Shown here: piece by piece, positions 6,870 through 14,086 of the stretch | How the letters are laid out: each line of letters starts with the position of its first letter | Numbering within the stretch: position 1 is the stretch's first letter | Origin: Flavobacterium psychrophilum | Lineage (GTDB): Bacteria > Bacteroidota > Bacteroidia > Flavobacteriales > Flavobacteriaceae | Length of the DNA stretch: 16,011 bases | Reading direction: 5' to 3' | Assembly: GCA_945905915.1 (NCBI GenBank) | Contig: CAMDQL010000038.1 | Span: 1 to 16,011 of the forward strand | Translations under genes and position numbers: made by a program | Notes under the pieces: generated by a model | The model's input: only the letters and a program-made list of their open reading frames with translations | What the model was told of the DNA's origin: nothing | The model's database searches: none

Positions 6870-7586
6870 CTAAGGTGTTCGGTTTGCCGGTTTATTTTTC
6901 TTATATATCGGTATGAAATAACTCAAGGTATAATTTACACCGGCGCCAAATTTTCCTTCATAAGTGCGGTTAAATCCTGGAATATATAGGTTTTCAAATC
7001 CTTCAGGTTTTTTGTTGGAGACTAAATAGTTTAAACGCAAGGAAAAGCCTAAATATAAATTACTAAACAATTCAGCTTTAACACCACCAATAATCTCAAT
7101 CCAGTTGGCTGTTAAGCCATTATAGTTTGTTCCAGAAATCACAGTATTTTCACCATAATAATTAGTAGGATCATATATTTTGTAACTGTTTACGGTATGA
7201 CTAAAGCTGCTAATACCATAGCGCATACCTACATAAATCATATTTTCCATGTCGAGCCAGTTTTCAAACGAGTTGTAATCAAACCCTGCCTTAAAATAGG
7301 TGCCTTTTGTCGTAAAGTTCAAACGATCATCATCAACTGTTTTTTCTTCGTTTCCTAGTTCGCCAGCCAAATAAAAACGGCGGGTCAAACGATAATCTCC
7401 TACAATTTCTAATCCTTTATAGTCTTTCTCATAAAAATTTTTAGACAAGCGATGTAAATCTACACCCACACGCAAACCATAACGTTCAGGATAAACCAAT
7501 TGTGTAGTGTCTTTTATTTGAGCGTTTCCAATCGTTGAAACCGCAACAAAGGCTAGACTAAAAATAAATTTTAACATGTACTTCAT
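6870..7586 (-). CDS. DUF6048-type exported protein, probable outer-membrane beta-barrel
   Basis: This protein of about 238 residues has an N-terminal signal peptide (MKYMLKFIFSLAFVAVSTIG, then NAQ with cleavage after Ala). Strand-like repeats rich in Tyr, Phe and Gly follow, for example RYGLRVGVDL, RRFYLAGELGN, FKAGFDYNSF, YVGMRYGI and LYLGFSLRLNYL. I recognise the DUF6048 family of Flavobacteriia, which has no assigned role. The open frame extends to a TTG at 7598, but I use the ATG at 7586. Another ATG at 7577 is possible and also gives a workable signal. With 7586 the gene overlaps the end of the DUF6452-type gene by 29 bases, which implies coupling. Its last residues, KKNKPANRTP, are basic and polar. 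Confidence 0.78.
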   Translation of the reverse strand: MKYMLKFIFSLAFVAVSTIGNAQIKDTTQLVYPERYGLRVGVDLHRLSKNFYEKDYKGLEIVGDYRLTRRFYLAGELGNEEKTVDDDRLNFTTKGTYFKAGFDYNSFENWLDMENMIYVGMRYGISSFSHTVNSYKIYDPTNYYGENTVISGTNYNGLTANWIEIIGGVKAELFSNLYLGFSLRLNYLVSNKKPEGFENLYIPGFNRTYEGKFGAGVNYTLSYFIPIYKKNKPANRTP

Positions 7587-8055
7587 TTTCGTTTTCAATA
7601 TTAGGTTGGGTTACTACAATATTCTGAATCCAATTACTTCCATCAGCAGTTAAAACCACCGGATTGGTTACGTTTAAATAAAACAACGTTTTAAATCCGC
7701 AAGCACGAGATACATATTTATCAACTCTTTGGTAATTAAAGGTAATCACATCAATATTATCATTAGTAGTGACAGTGTCACTTCCATTTTGTATAAAATG
7801 TAAGGTAGTTATATCGGTAGTTGTTTTTAAAGGCACTTCAATTTTTGAAACCTCATTAAATGCAATTCCTACAAGGGCAGCGGGTTCTATAATTCCAAGA
7901 TTGGTTACATTCTTCAAAACAGTAGGGGTAGCAGCATTGTAAAACTCAATGATTAACTGTGGTGTCACAGATGTTCCTTCGGGACAAATATCATCTTTCT
8001 CGCAACTTGATAACGTGAAAGTAAAAAGTATAATTAGAAATAGTTTATAGTTCAT
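7558..8055 (-). CDS. DUF6452-type lipoprotein, possibly surface exposed
   Basis: This 165-residue protein has a lipoprotein signal: MNYK, a hydrophobic run, then LSSC with the lipidated Cys at 18. The residues after it are E-K-D-D, which fit the C-x-K-(D/E)2 surface-export signal described for Capnocytophaga lipoproteins. The protein may therefore face the outside, although that signal is not proven in this organism. The mature part begins ICPEGTSVTPQLIIEFYN and has a second Cys pair position in SRACGFKTLFYLN. It ends in a strand-like VHVKIYF. I recognise the DUF6452 family, often placed directly after rlmD in flavobacteria and before a DUF6048 gene, as here. Its ATG lies 12 bases after the rlmD stop. 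The function is unknown. Confidence 0.78.
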   Translation of the reverse strand: MNYKLFLIILFTFTLSSCEKDDICPEGTSVTPQLIIEFYNAATPTVLKNVTNLGIIEPAALVGIAFNEVSKIEVPLKTTTDITTLHFIQNGSDTVTTNDNIDVITFNYQRVDKYVSRACGFKTLFYLNVTNPVVLTADGSNWIQNIVVTQPNIENENEVHVKIYF

Positions 8056-8067
8056 AATTTTTAATTT

Positions 8068-9483
8068 TTAATTTTTTAATTCCAAAAGTACAACATTTTC
8101 TACATGATGCGTTTGCGGAAACATATCCACAGGGCGCACACGAACTACTTTGTATTTTTCGTCCATTAACGCTAAGTCGCGAGCTTGAGTTGCCGAATTA
8201 CAACTTACATACACAATTTTTGGCACACCCGTTTTTAATAACATTGCTACCACATCTTTATGCATTCCGTCTCTTGGCGGATCAGTAATGATAACATCGG
8301 GTTGACCGTGCATGTTGATGAATTCGTCATTGAATACATTTTTCATGTCTCCTACATAAAACTCACAATTGGTTATGTTATTGCGATCCGCATTCGCTTT
8401 AGCATCTAATATGGCTTCAGGCACGGCTTCAACACCAATAACTTTTTTGGCTTTTTTGGATACGAATTGTGCAATAGTTCCAGTTCCAGTATATAAATCA
8501 TATACGGTTTCATTACCCGTTAAACCAGCAAAATCTCTAGTTATTTTGTATAATTCATAGGCTTGATCCGAATTGGTTTGATAGAACGATTTTGCGTTAA
8601 TACTAAAATGCAAACCTTCCATTTCTTCCAAAATATAATCGCGCCCTTTAAATAAAATAATATCTTGATCGTATAACGTATCGTTCAATTTCTGGTTGAT
8701 TACATATTGTAACGACGTAATTTGGGGAAAACGTTCGGCTAAGAAGTTCATCATCAATTCGATACTTTTTTTATCGTTTTCAAAAAACTGAATCAAAACC
8801 ATAAGTTCTCCGGTGGAAGCGGTTCGAATCATCAACGTTCGTAACAAACCTTCTACCGCTCTGGCATTAAAGAACGTCAAATTGTTTTCATTGGCGAAGC
8901 GTTTGATTTCATTACGAATTTCATTCGATGGATCTTCTTGTAAATGACATTTCTCAATATCTAAAATCTTATCCCACATTCTTGGAATATGAAATCCTAA
9001 GGCGTTTTTATTCTCAAATTCGGTTCCCGATTGAATTTCAGCATCGGTCATCCATCGGGCGTTTGAAAACCCAAATTCCATTTTATTTCGATAAAAAAAT
9101 TGTTTTTCCGAACCTAAAATGGGTTCAAATTCAGGCAATTCAATTTTACCAATACGTTTCAAATTATTAAATACTTCCTGATTTTTATAGAATAATTGCT
9201 GACTGTAGTTCATATTTTGCCATTTGCAACCACCACAAGCTCCAAAATGATCACAAACAGGCGCTATTCTATGTTCAGAAAATTCATGAATTTTAATTGC
9301 TTTACCTTCATAATAGGCTTTTCTTTTCTTCATGGTTTGTACATCTACCACATCACCGGGTACTACATTTGGAAGAAATATTACTTTGCCATCAGGCGCT
9401 TTTGCAACTGAAACACCTTTTGCACCTGCATCAAGGATTTTTACGTTTTCGAATACGATTTTTTCGGTTCTCTTTTTTACCAT
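8068..9483 (-). CDS. rlmD: 23S rRNA (uracil-C5) methyltransferase, RlmD type
   Basis: This 471-residue enzyme is predicted to methylate C5 of a 23S rRNA uridine (U1939 in E. coli numbering). An N-terminal TRAM-like domain (about 5-65) precedes an iron-sulfur motif. Cys77, Cys83 and Cys86 form C-x5-C-x2-C (CDHFGACGGC), and Cys179 (in EKCHLQ) is the likely fourth ligand. The SAM site is DLYTGTGTI (329-337). DPPRDG (401-406) and VYVSCN carry the catalytic Cys428. The frame is open to a TTG at 9522, but I place the start at the ATG at 9483, because MVKKRTEK is the usual family N-terminus. A TAnnTTTG box sits only four bases before this ATG, so the mRNA may be leaderless. It heads a four-gene transcript. 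RlmCD and TrmA-type relatives are the alternatives for target choice. Confidence 0.92.
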   Translation of the reverse strand: MVKKRTEKIVFENVKILDAGAKGVSVAKAPDGKVIFLPNVVPGDVVDVQTMKKRKAYYEGKAIKIHEFSEHRIAPVCDHFGACGGCKWQNMNYSQQLFYKNQEVFNNLKRIGKIELPEFEPILGSEKQFFYRNKMEFGFSNARWMTDAEIQSGTEFENKNALGFHIPRMWDKILDIEKCHLQEDPSNEIRNEIKRFANENNLTFFNARAVEGLLRTLMIRTASTGELMVLIQFFENDKKSIELMMNFLAERFPQITSLQYVINQKLNDTLYDQDIILFKGRDYILEEMEGLHFSINAKSFYQTNSDQAYELYKITRDFAGLTGNETVYDLYTGTGTIAQFVSKKAKKVIGVEAVPEAILDAKANADRNNITNCEFYVGDMKNVFNDEFINMHGQPDVIITDPPRDGMHKDVVAMLLKTGVPKIVYVSCNSATQARDLALMDEKYKVVRVRPVDMFPQTHHVENVVLLELKN

Positions 9484-9487
9484 GAAG

Positions 9488-9495
9488 CAAAAATA
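9488..9495 (-). promoter_or_regulatory. -7 box next to the rlmD start codon
   Basis: The minus strand reads TATTTTTG, a perfect TAnnTTTG box, then CTTC and the rlmD ATG at 9483. A TTG that could act as the -33 element lies about 24 bases upstream, slightly beyond the usual spacing. The predicted transcript start coincides with the start codon. Confidence 0.45.
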
Positions 9496-9554
9496 AGAAT
9501 TGTTGGGTGTTATTTCATACAATTTTTTACATTTATGCCAAATTTCAAATGTAT

Positions 9555-10094
9555 ATGAAAACCCACTTAGCCTTATTACGCGGAATTAATGTTTCTGGAC
9601 ACAACATGATAAAGATGGAGGTGTTGAAAACCCTTTTAGAAAAGGCAGGATTTCAAAATGTACAAACCTATATTCAATCGGGTAATGTTTTTGTAGATTC
9701 AGATGAAATGCACGGTGCGAGTGTTGGTTTTAAAATTAAACAAGAAATTTTTAAAGAATTAGGACTTGAAGTTCCCGTTGTTGTAATCAGTAAAGAAGAT
9801 TTGGAAGCTTGTTTAAAAATCAATCCCTATCTCAAAGAAAAGGAGTGCGATACTAAGAAGTTGTATGTTGCTTTTATTTCGAAAGAATTATCAAATGGTG
9901 CCTTAAATGATTTAAAAATAAGTCAATTCAAACCCGATGAAGCAGCGATAGATCAAAGTAGAATTTATATTAAATATGCTGTTGGTGCCGGAAAAACCAG
10001 GTTAGACCAAAAATATATCGAGAAGAAGTTAAACGTTGTAGCTACGATTCGTAATTGGAATACGGTTACTACGTTGTTGGAAATGTTTGAATAG
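9555..10094 (+). CDS. DUF1697 family protein
   Basis: This 179-residue cytosolic protein belongs to the DUF1697 family, found widely in bacteria and still without a known activity. The opening MKTHLALLRGINVSGHNMIKM (split here by family convention into HLALLRGINV and HNMIKM) is the diagnostic start. It is followed by LLEKAGFQNVQTYIQSGNVF at about 28-47, the strongest family block. Near the end come DQKYIEKKLNVVATIRNWNTV and a short LLEMFE tail. The frame is open back to a GTG at 9507, and an ATG lies at 9549, but the ATG at 9555 gives the family N-terminus and length. It is transcribed divergently from rlmD across a 71-base gap. Directly after its TAG stop lies the imperfect hairpin repeat at 10098-10161. 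Confidence 0.88.
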   Translation: MKTHLALLRGINVSGHNMIKMEVLKTLLEKAGFQNVQTYIQSGNVFVDSDEMHGASVGFKIKQEIFKELGLEVPVVVISKEDLEACLKINPYLKEKECDTKKLYVAFISKELSNGALNDLKISQFKPDEAAIDQSRIYIKYAVGAGKTRLDQKYIEKKLNVVATIRNWNTVTTLLEMFE

Positions 10095-10097
10095 CGA

Positions 10098-10161
10098 GTT
10101 GGGAGCTTGGAGCAGGAAGTTTGGAGTTTTTTCTTCCAGCATCCAGCATCCATCTTCCAAC
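10098..10161. repeat. Imperfect long hairpin repeat between the DUF1697 gene and rocD
   Basis: A G-rich arm (10098-10126, starting GTTGGGAGCTTGG) is followed by six T residues and a C-rich arm (10133-10161, ending CATCTTCCAAC). The 29-base arms match at 19 positions as an inverted repeat, and four more would be G-U pairs in RNA. Each arm also contains short tandem units (TTGGAG-like and CATCCAG-like). It starts four bases after a stop codon and could act as a terminator or 3'-end structure. It looks like a dispersed intergenic repeat rather than unique sequence. Confidence 0.65.
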
Positions 10162-10170
10162 AAAAATTAC

Positions 10171-10178
10171 TACTTTTG
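10171..10178 (+). promoter_or_regulatory. -7 promoter box for rocD
   Basis: TACTTTTG matches TAnnTTTG and is followed by CT, as is common in this genus. The predicted start near 10184 gives a leader of about 60 bases before the rocD ATG at 10244. The -33 region would fall in the C-rich arm of the adjacent repeat, and no TTTG is present there. Confidence 0.5.
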
Positions 10179-10243
10179 CTTAATGGTTGATTTCTCGCCC
10201 TAAAGAAGGAATTACTAGGTTACAATCAAAAACGAATTAAAAC

Positions 10244-11524
10244 ATGTCAGTTTTAAACCAATCAAGAGCTGCTGAAGCAATAGCATTAGAAGAAAAATAC
10301 GGAGCGCACAATTACCATCCACTACCAGTGGTTTTAAGTAGAGGTGAAGGAGTGTACGTTTGGGATGTAGATGGTAAAAAATATTATGATTTTTTATCGG
10401 CTTATTCTGCTGTAAATCAGGGGCATTGTCATCCTAAAATTGTTGATGCAATGGTGCAACAAGCACAAACTTTAACGCTTACTTCTAGAGCCTTTTATAA
10501 TGATAAGTTAGGGATTTATGAAGAATTTGTAACTAATTATTTCGGATTTGATAAAGTGTTGCCAATGAATACGGGTGCCGAAGCGGTAGAAACGGCTTTG
10601 AAATTGTGTAGAAAATGGGCTTATGAGATAAAAGGAATTCATGAAAATGAAGCGCAAATTATCGTTTGTGATGGTAATTTTCACGGAAGAACTACCACAA
10701 TTATTTCTTTTTCCAATGATGAAAATGCTCGTAAAAACTTTGGACCATACACTGCTGGTTTTATAAGCATTCCTTATGATGATATTGAGGCGCTAGAAAA
10801 AGCAATATCCTCATCAAAAAATATAGCAGGTTTCTTGGTTGAGCCTATTCAAGGTGAAGCAGGTGTTTATACTCCATCTACAGATTTTATTCAAAAAGCA
10901 AAAGCCATTTGTAAAGCGAATAATGTATTGTTTATTGCTGATGAGGTACAAACAGGAATTGCTAGAACGGGATCTTTATTAGCTGTTTGTGGAAATTGTA
11001 CTTGCGAATCAAAATGTGAAAAACAAGAAACCTATACACAACCTGATATTTTAATTTTAGGAAAAGCATTGTCTGGCGGTGCTTATCCAGTTTCGGCAGT
11101 TTTGGCAAACGATGCTATAATGAATGTCATAAAACCAGGACAACACGGTTCTACCTTTGGAGGAAATCCAGTGGCGGCAGCTGTTGCAATGGCTGCTTTA
11201 GAGGTTGTAGCTGATGAACATTTAGCTCAAAATGCTAGAAAATTGGGTAATATTTTTCGAGAAGAATTAGCAATGTTTATTGAAACATCAAATATAGCAA
11301 CTTTAGTAAGAGGAAAAGGGTTGTTAAATGCTATAGTAATTAATGATACGGAAGAAAGCGACACTGCATGGAATATTTGTCTGCGTTTGGCAGAAAACGG
11401 ATTATTAGCTAAACCCACACATGGTAATATCATACGTTTTGCACCACCATTGGTAATGACAGAAACTCAACTTAGAGATTGTGTTGCTATTATTATTAAC
11501 ACATTAAAAGAGTTTGAAAAATAA
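10244..11524 (+). CDS. rocD: Ornithine aminotransferase with a cysteine-rich insert
   Basis: This 426-residue PLP enzyme transfers the delta-amino group of ornithine to 2-oxoglutarate, linking arginine/ornithine to glutamate semialdehyde and proline. Class III aminotransferase marks are all present. They are [12 protein letters not shown] (109-120) for cofactor phosphate binding, EPIQGEAG (200-207), ADEVQTG with Asp233 for the pyridine nitrogen, and LGKALSGG with the Schiff-base Lys274. GSTFGGNP follows at 303-309. The N-terminus [22 protein letters not shown] is typical of RocD. Unlike the B. subtilis or human enzyme, about 14 residues are inserted between RTGSLLA and PDILILGKA. The insert carries Cys249, 252, 254 and 258. 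It has its own promoter (10171-10178) and is followed 20 bases later by a strong terminator. Confidence 0.93.
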   Translation: MSVLNQSRAAEAIALEEKYGAHNYHPLPVVLSRGEGVYVWDVDGKKYYDFLSAYSAVNQGHCHPKIVDAMVQQAQTLTLTSRAFYNDKLGIYEEFVTNYFGFDKVLPMNTGAEAVETALKLCRKWAYEIKGIHENEAQIIVCDGNFHGRTTTIISFSNDENARKNFGPYTAGFISIPYDDIEALEKAISSSKNIAGFLVEPIQGEAGVYTPSTDFIQKAKAICKANNVLFIADEVQTGIARTGSLLAVCGNCTCESKCEKQETYTQPDILILGKALSGGAYPVSAVLANDAIMNVIKPGQHGSTFGGNPVAAAVAMAALEVVADEHLAQNARKLGNIFREELAMFIETSNIATLVRGKGLLNAIVINDTEESDTAWNICLRLAENGLLAKPTHGNIIRFAPPLVMTETQLRDCVAIIINTLKEFEK

Positions 11525-11545
11525 ATCTAGTATTTAAAAGATATT

Positions 11546-11572
11546 AAAAATCCCGCTTTAGCGGGATTTTTA
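11546..11572. terminator. Bidirectional terminator between rocD and the SOD gene
   Basis: The perfect stem AAAAATCCCGC (11546-11556) / GCGGGATTTTT (11561-11571) has the tetraloop TTTA. Both flanks provide A/T runs, so it serves rocD on the plus strand and the phospholipid/SOD operon on the minus strand. The SOD stop codon (11574-11576) lies two bases from the stem. Confidence 0.92.
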
Positions 11573-11573
11573 A

Positions 11574-12341
11574 TTATAAACGATTTAATGCTGATTCATA
11601 CTTATCGTTAACGACTTTCCAATCAATTACATTAAATAGTGCAGTGAGATAATCGTTTCGTTTGTTCTGATGTTTTAAATAGTAGGCGTGTTCCCAAACG
11701 TCTATTGCTAGAATAGGAGTTCCTCTTACTTCGGCATTTGGCATTAATGGATTATCTTGATTAGTAGTGCTTGTAACGGCTAATTTCCCTTCATTTGTTA
11801 CCACAAGCCATACCCAGCCACTTCCAAATAAATTGTTACCTGCATCAATTAATTGAGATTGTAAATCATCAAATGAACCCAGTTCGCTATCAATAGCTGT
11901 AGCAAGTTCGCCAGTAGGTGTTCCGCCGGCTTTTGGTCCTAAAATTTCAAAAAATAAATTATGATTATAGTAGCCACCAGCGTTATTTCGAAGAGCTTTA
12001 TTATTTGGATTTAATTTAGTTAATATTTCTTCAATTGATTTAGTGGCTAAATCGGTTGTGTCTATTTCTTTGTTTAGTTTATTGGCATAGTTCAAATGAT
12101 GTTTCGCATAATGGATTTGCATGGTACGACCATCAATGTGAGGTTCTAATGCATCGTAGGCATATTTTAGTCCTTTCATTTTAAAAGTACCGCCTTCGTT
12201 CACTTTTACATCTCCAGGGTTTCCATAAGCTAATTGTGTAGTTTCTACTTCAGGATCAGGAATTTGAACTTCTTCTAAATCATTTCCTCCTCTGCAACTA
12301 TATAGCATTACGAAGACACAAAATATAATTACTTTTTTCAT
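11574..12341 (-). CDS. Lipoprotein Mn-type superoxide dismutase
   Basis: This 255-residue member of the Fe/Mn superoxide dismutase family carries an N-terminal lipoprotein signal (MKKVIIFCVFVMLYSC, lipidated Cys16) and a polar linker to about residue 52. The enzyme should therefore be anchored outside the cytoplasm. Metal ligands are His77 (in QIHYAKHH), His127 (in NHNLFF), Asp214 and His218 (DVWEHAYY). Outer-sphere residues point to manganese: NNAGG at 119-123 and Gln195 in NQDNPLM, where iron enzymes have NNAAQ and no Gln there. The usual Trp after NHxLF is Phe131. The catalytic domain is complete. The residues after the Cys (RGGND) do not match a clear surface-export signal. It is the last gene of its operon, 3 bases after the ACBP gene. 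Metal use is inferred, and cambialistic activity is possible. Confidence 0.9.
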   Translation of the reverse strand: MKKVIIFCVFVMLYSCRGGNDLEEVQIPDPEVETTQLAYGNPGDVKVNEGGTFKMKGLKYAYDALEPHIDGRTMQIHYAKHHLNYANKLNKEIDTTDLATKSIEEILTKLNPNNKALRNNAGGYYNHNLFFEILGPKAGGTPTGELATAIDSELGSFDDLQSQLIDAGNNLFGSGWVWLVVTNEGKLAVTSTTNQDNPLMPNAEVRGTPILAIDVWEHAYYLKHQNKRNDYLTALFNVIDWKVVNDKYESALNRL

Positions 12342-12344
12342 AAG

Positions 12345-12626
12345 TTATAAATTACGCTCTTTAAGTAAGGAATTGATTATTTCGATGTATTTTTCTTTTG
12401 CTTCATCTACTGTTAAATGTTTAACCTGCATCCAAGCATTCAATTTAAAAGCATTAATTAAATCTTGTGGATTTTGATAATGTGATTGATTAGTACGTTC
12501 AGAAGTTGCTTGTTTATATAAGCCATACAAAACGAGTTGCATATCTTGCGGCACTGATTCTTGCGGCACAAGTTGTGCGTTTGCGAATGCTTCGTCAAAT
12601 AATGTATTTAAGTCCTTTGTACTCAT
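12345..12626 (-). CDS. Acyl-CoA-binding protein
   Basis: This 93-residue cytosolic protein matches the four-helix ACBP fold that binds long-chain acyl-CoA esters. The central signature LVLYGLYKQATSER (about 32-45) corresponds to the family LxLYxLYKQAT block. Family positions NAFKLNAWMQVKHLTVDEAKEKY follow at about 58-80, with the conserved KxxAWxxxK pattern. The length equals that of eukaryotic ACBP (about 87-92). ACBPs are scattered in bacteria but common in Bacteroidota. The gene sits 5 bases after psd and 3 before the SOD gene, inside the phospholipid operon. A role in supplying or buffering acyl-CoA for lipid metabolism fits, but is inferred from position. Confidence 0.9.
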   Translation of the reverse strand: MSTKDLNTLFDEAFANAQLVPQESVPQDMQLVLYGLYKQATSERTNQSHYQNPQDLINAFKLNAWMQVKHLTVDEAKEKYIEIINSLLKERNL

Positions 12627-12631
12627 TAAAA

Positions 12632-13288
12632 TTATACAGTTTTACAAATAACAGTTTTATTTCCGATGGCTTTATCGCCAATTTTTACAATAACTTCTGT
12701 TCCTAATGGTAAATATAAATCTACTCTTGAACCAAATTTAATAAATCCGGCATCTTTTCCTTGTACAACGCGCATACCTTCTTTGGCATAATTTACAATA
12801 CGACGGGCTAATGCTCCTGCAATTTGACGGTACATTACTTCACCATATACATTATTATTAATCACGACAGTTGTTCTTTCGTTTTCTTCACTTGCTTTTG
12901 GATGCCAAGCAACTAAATATTTTCCAGGATGGTATTTACTATATTTTACCACACCATTTAGTGCATAACGAGTAACGTGAACATTAATTGGCGACATAAA
13001 AATAGAAACCATCAAGCGTTTATCTTTGAAATACTCTGGTTCATATACTTCTTCAATAACAACCACTTTACCATCAACAGGCGCTAGGATATGATTATCA
13101 CTATTGTCTGCCACACGTGTTGGATTTCTGAAAAATTGTAAAATCAAAAATAAGAAAATCAGAACAATAATTTGAACTGTTTTTAATAACCAAACCGAAT
13201 CTTTGAAAAATGCATCTGCCAAGAATATTAGTCCAACTGAAATTAGTAAGGATATGAAAATGATTTTTGAGCCTTCTTTATGAAACAT
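12632..13288 (-). CDS. psd: Phosphatidylserine decarboxylase proenzyme
   Basis: This 218-residue protein belongs to the short phosphatidylserine decarboxylase class. These enzymes turn phosphatidylserine into phosphatidylethanolamine at the inner membrane. Self-cleavage at Gly186-Ser187 in FIKFGSRVDL should make a large beta chain and a small alpha chain with an N-terminal pyruvoyl group. Two membrane segments lie at about 8-26 and 35-52. They are followed by RNPTRV, the family block ILAPVDGKVV (67-76), and MSPINVHVTR (98-107) with the conserved His. The C-terminal VDLYLPLGTEV is typical. The ATG start overlaps the end of cdsA by 11 bases, which means translational coupling of consecutive pathway enzymes. 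No phosphatidylserine synthase (pssA) lies in the window. Confidence 0.93.
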   Translation of the reverse strand: MFHKEGSKIIFISLLISVGLIFLADAFFKDSVWLLKTVQIIVLIFLFLILQFFRNPTRVADNSDNHILAPVDGKVVVIEEVYEPEYFKDKRLMVSIFMSPINVHVTRYALNGVVKYSKYHPGKYLVAWHPKASEENERTTVVINNNVYGEVMYRQIAGALARRIVNYAKEGMRVVQGKDAGFIKFGSRVDLYLPLGTEVIVKIGDKAIGNKTVICKTV

Positions 13289-14084
13289 AATATAAAATTA
13301 AATAAAATAAATTAATAAATGGAATGACAAATATAATACTATCTAATCGATCTAGAACACCCCCATGTCCGGGCATTATTTTTCCGCTGTCTTTTACACC
13401 CGCAACACGTTTAAATTTAGATTGAATTAAATCGCCTAAAGTGCTAAAAATACTTACAATAATAGCAATTACAATCCAAATATATAAAATCTTTGATTCG
13501 ATATAAAATTTAGACAATAAGATACTACTTATAATCGTAAAAACAAGCCCGCCGATGAAACCTTCAATTGTTTTTTTAGGAGAAACACTTGGAAAAAGTT
13601 TGTTACGTCCTAGGCTTTTCCCTACAAGATAAGCAAAAGTATCGTTAGCCCAAATTAAAATGAAAATCGAAATTAAAATTTTAGGGTTATAGCCATTTTT
13701 TCCTAAAGCAACATAGTTTGTGATGATAAAAGGAATGATAATATAACCAATTAATAACAGGTATCGGGTACCAATCTTAAAAGTAGTTTTTTGTAATGAA
13801 AACAAGTAAAATAATAATTTTATTGATATGATTATAGCAATACTAACTAGAACTGTTTTTAAGTTAATTTCTTGACTTTTATTCCAAAGAAAATAGTAAG
13901 ATCCCGCAGCAAAAGAAATAGAAAAGTAATAATTAAGTTGGGCAATTTTACAAAATTCGTAAACACCAATGAGCAAGAATATTCCAAAAAGTATTGCTAG
14001 ACTTTCTTTAGAATAAGAAATGCAGCCTAACAATAAAACAACATAAACGGCTCCAGATAATGCTCTTTTCAGCGTTTCGTTCAT
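13278..14084 (-). CDS. cdsA: Phosphatidate cytidylyltransferase (CDP-diglyceride synthase)
   Basis: This 268-residue polytopic inner-membrane enzyme makes CDP-diacylglycerol from phosphatidate and CTP, the entry point to all phospholipids. The family signature is near the C-terminus: SKFKRVAGVKDSG followed by MPGHGGVLDRLDS, with the metal-binding acidic residues and the KD and HGG positions intact. The cytoplasmic ANDTFAYLVG ... SPKKTIEGFIGG block (about 145-180) is also typical. At least seven hydrophobic segments are visible. The ATG at 14084 lies two bases after the LUD-gene stop, and the end overlaps psd by 11 bases. The length is near the usual 270-285. Confidence 0.94.
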   Translation of the reverse strand: MNETLKRALSGAVYVVLLLGCISYSKESLAILFGIFLLIGVYEFCKIAQLNYYFSISFAAGSYYFLWNKSQEINLKTVLVSIAIIISIKLLFYLFSLQKTTFKIGTRYLLLIGYIIIPFIITNYVALGKNGYNPKILISIFILIWANDTFAYLVGKSLGRNKLFPSVSPKKTIEGFIGGLVFTIISSILLSKFYIESKILYIWIVIAIIVSIFSTLGDLIQSKFKRVAGVKDSGKIMPGHGGVLDRLDSIIFVIPFINLFYLILYYVS

Positions 14085-14086
14085 AT

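Noticed and set aside
7587..7598. TTG start for the DUF6048-type gene
   Set aside because: ATG codons at 7586 and 7577 give a proper signal peptide and need less overlap with the upstream gene.
8928..9485. Three overlapping plus-strand frames
   Set aside because: All are antisense to rlmD over its iron-sulfur and TRAM regions and read as low-quality aromatic-rich sequence.
9484..9522. Upstream TTG start that would add 13 residues to RlmD
   Set aside because: TTG starts are uncommon, the added residues do not resemble the family N-terminus, and a promoter box lies within this stretch.
9507..9554. GTG or ATG (9549) starts for the DUF1697 gene
   Set aside because: The ATG at 9555 gives the diagnostic N-terminus and the normal length of about 180 residues.
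11227..11433. 68-codon minus-strand frame inside rocD
   Set aside because: It is antisense to conserved RocD sequence and has no promoter or leader.
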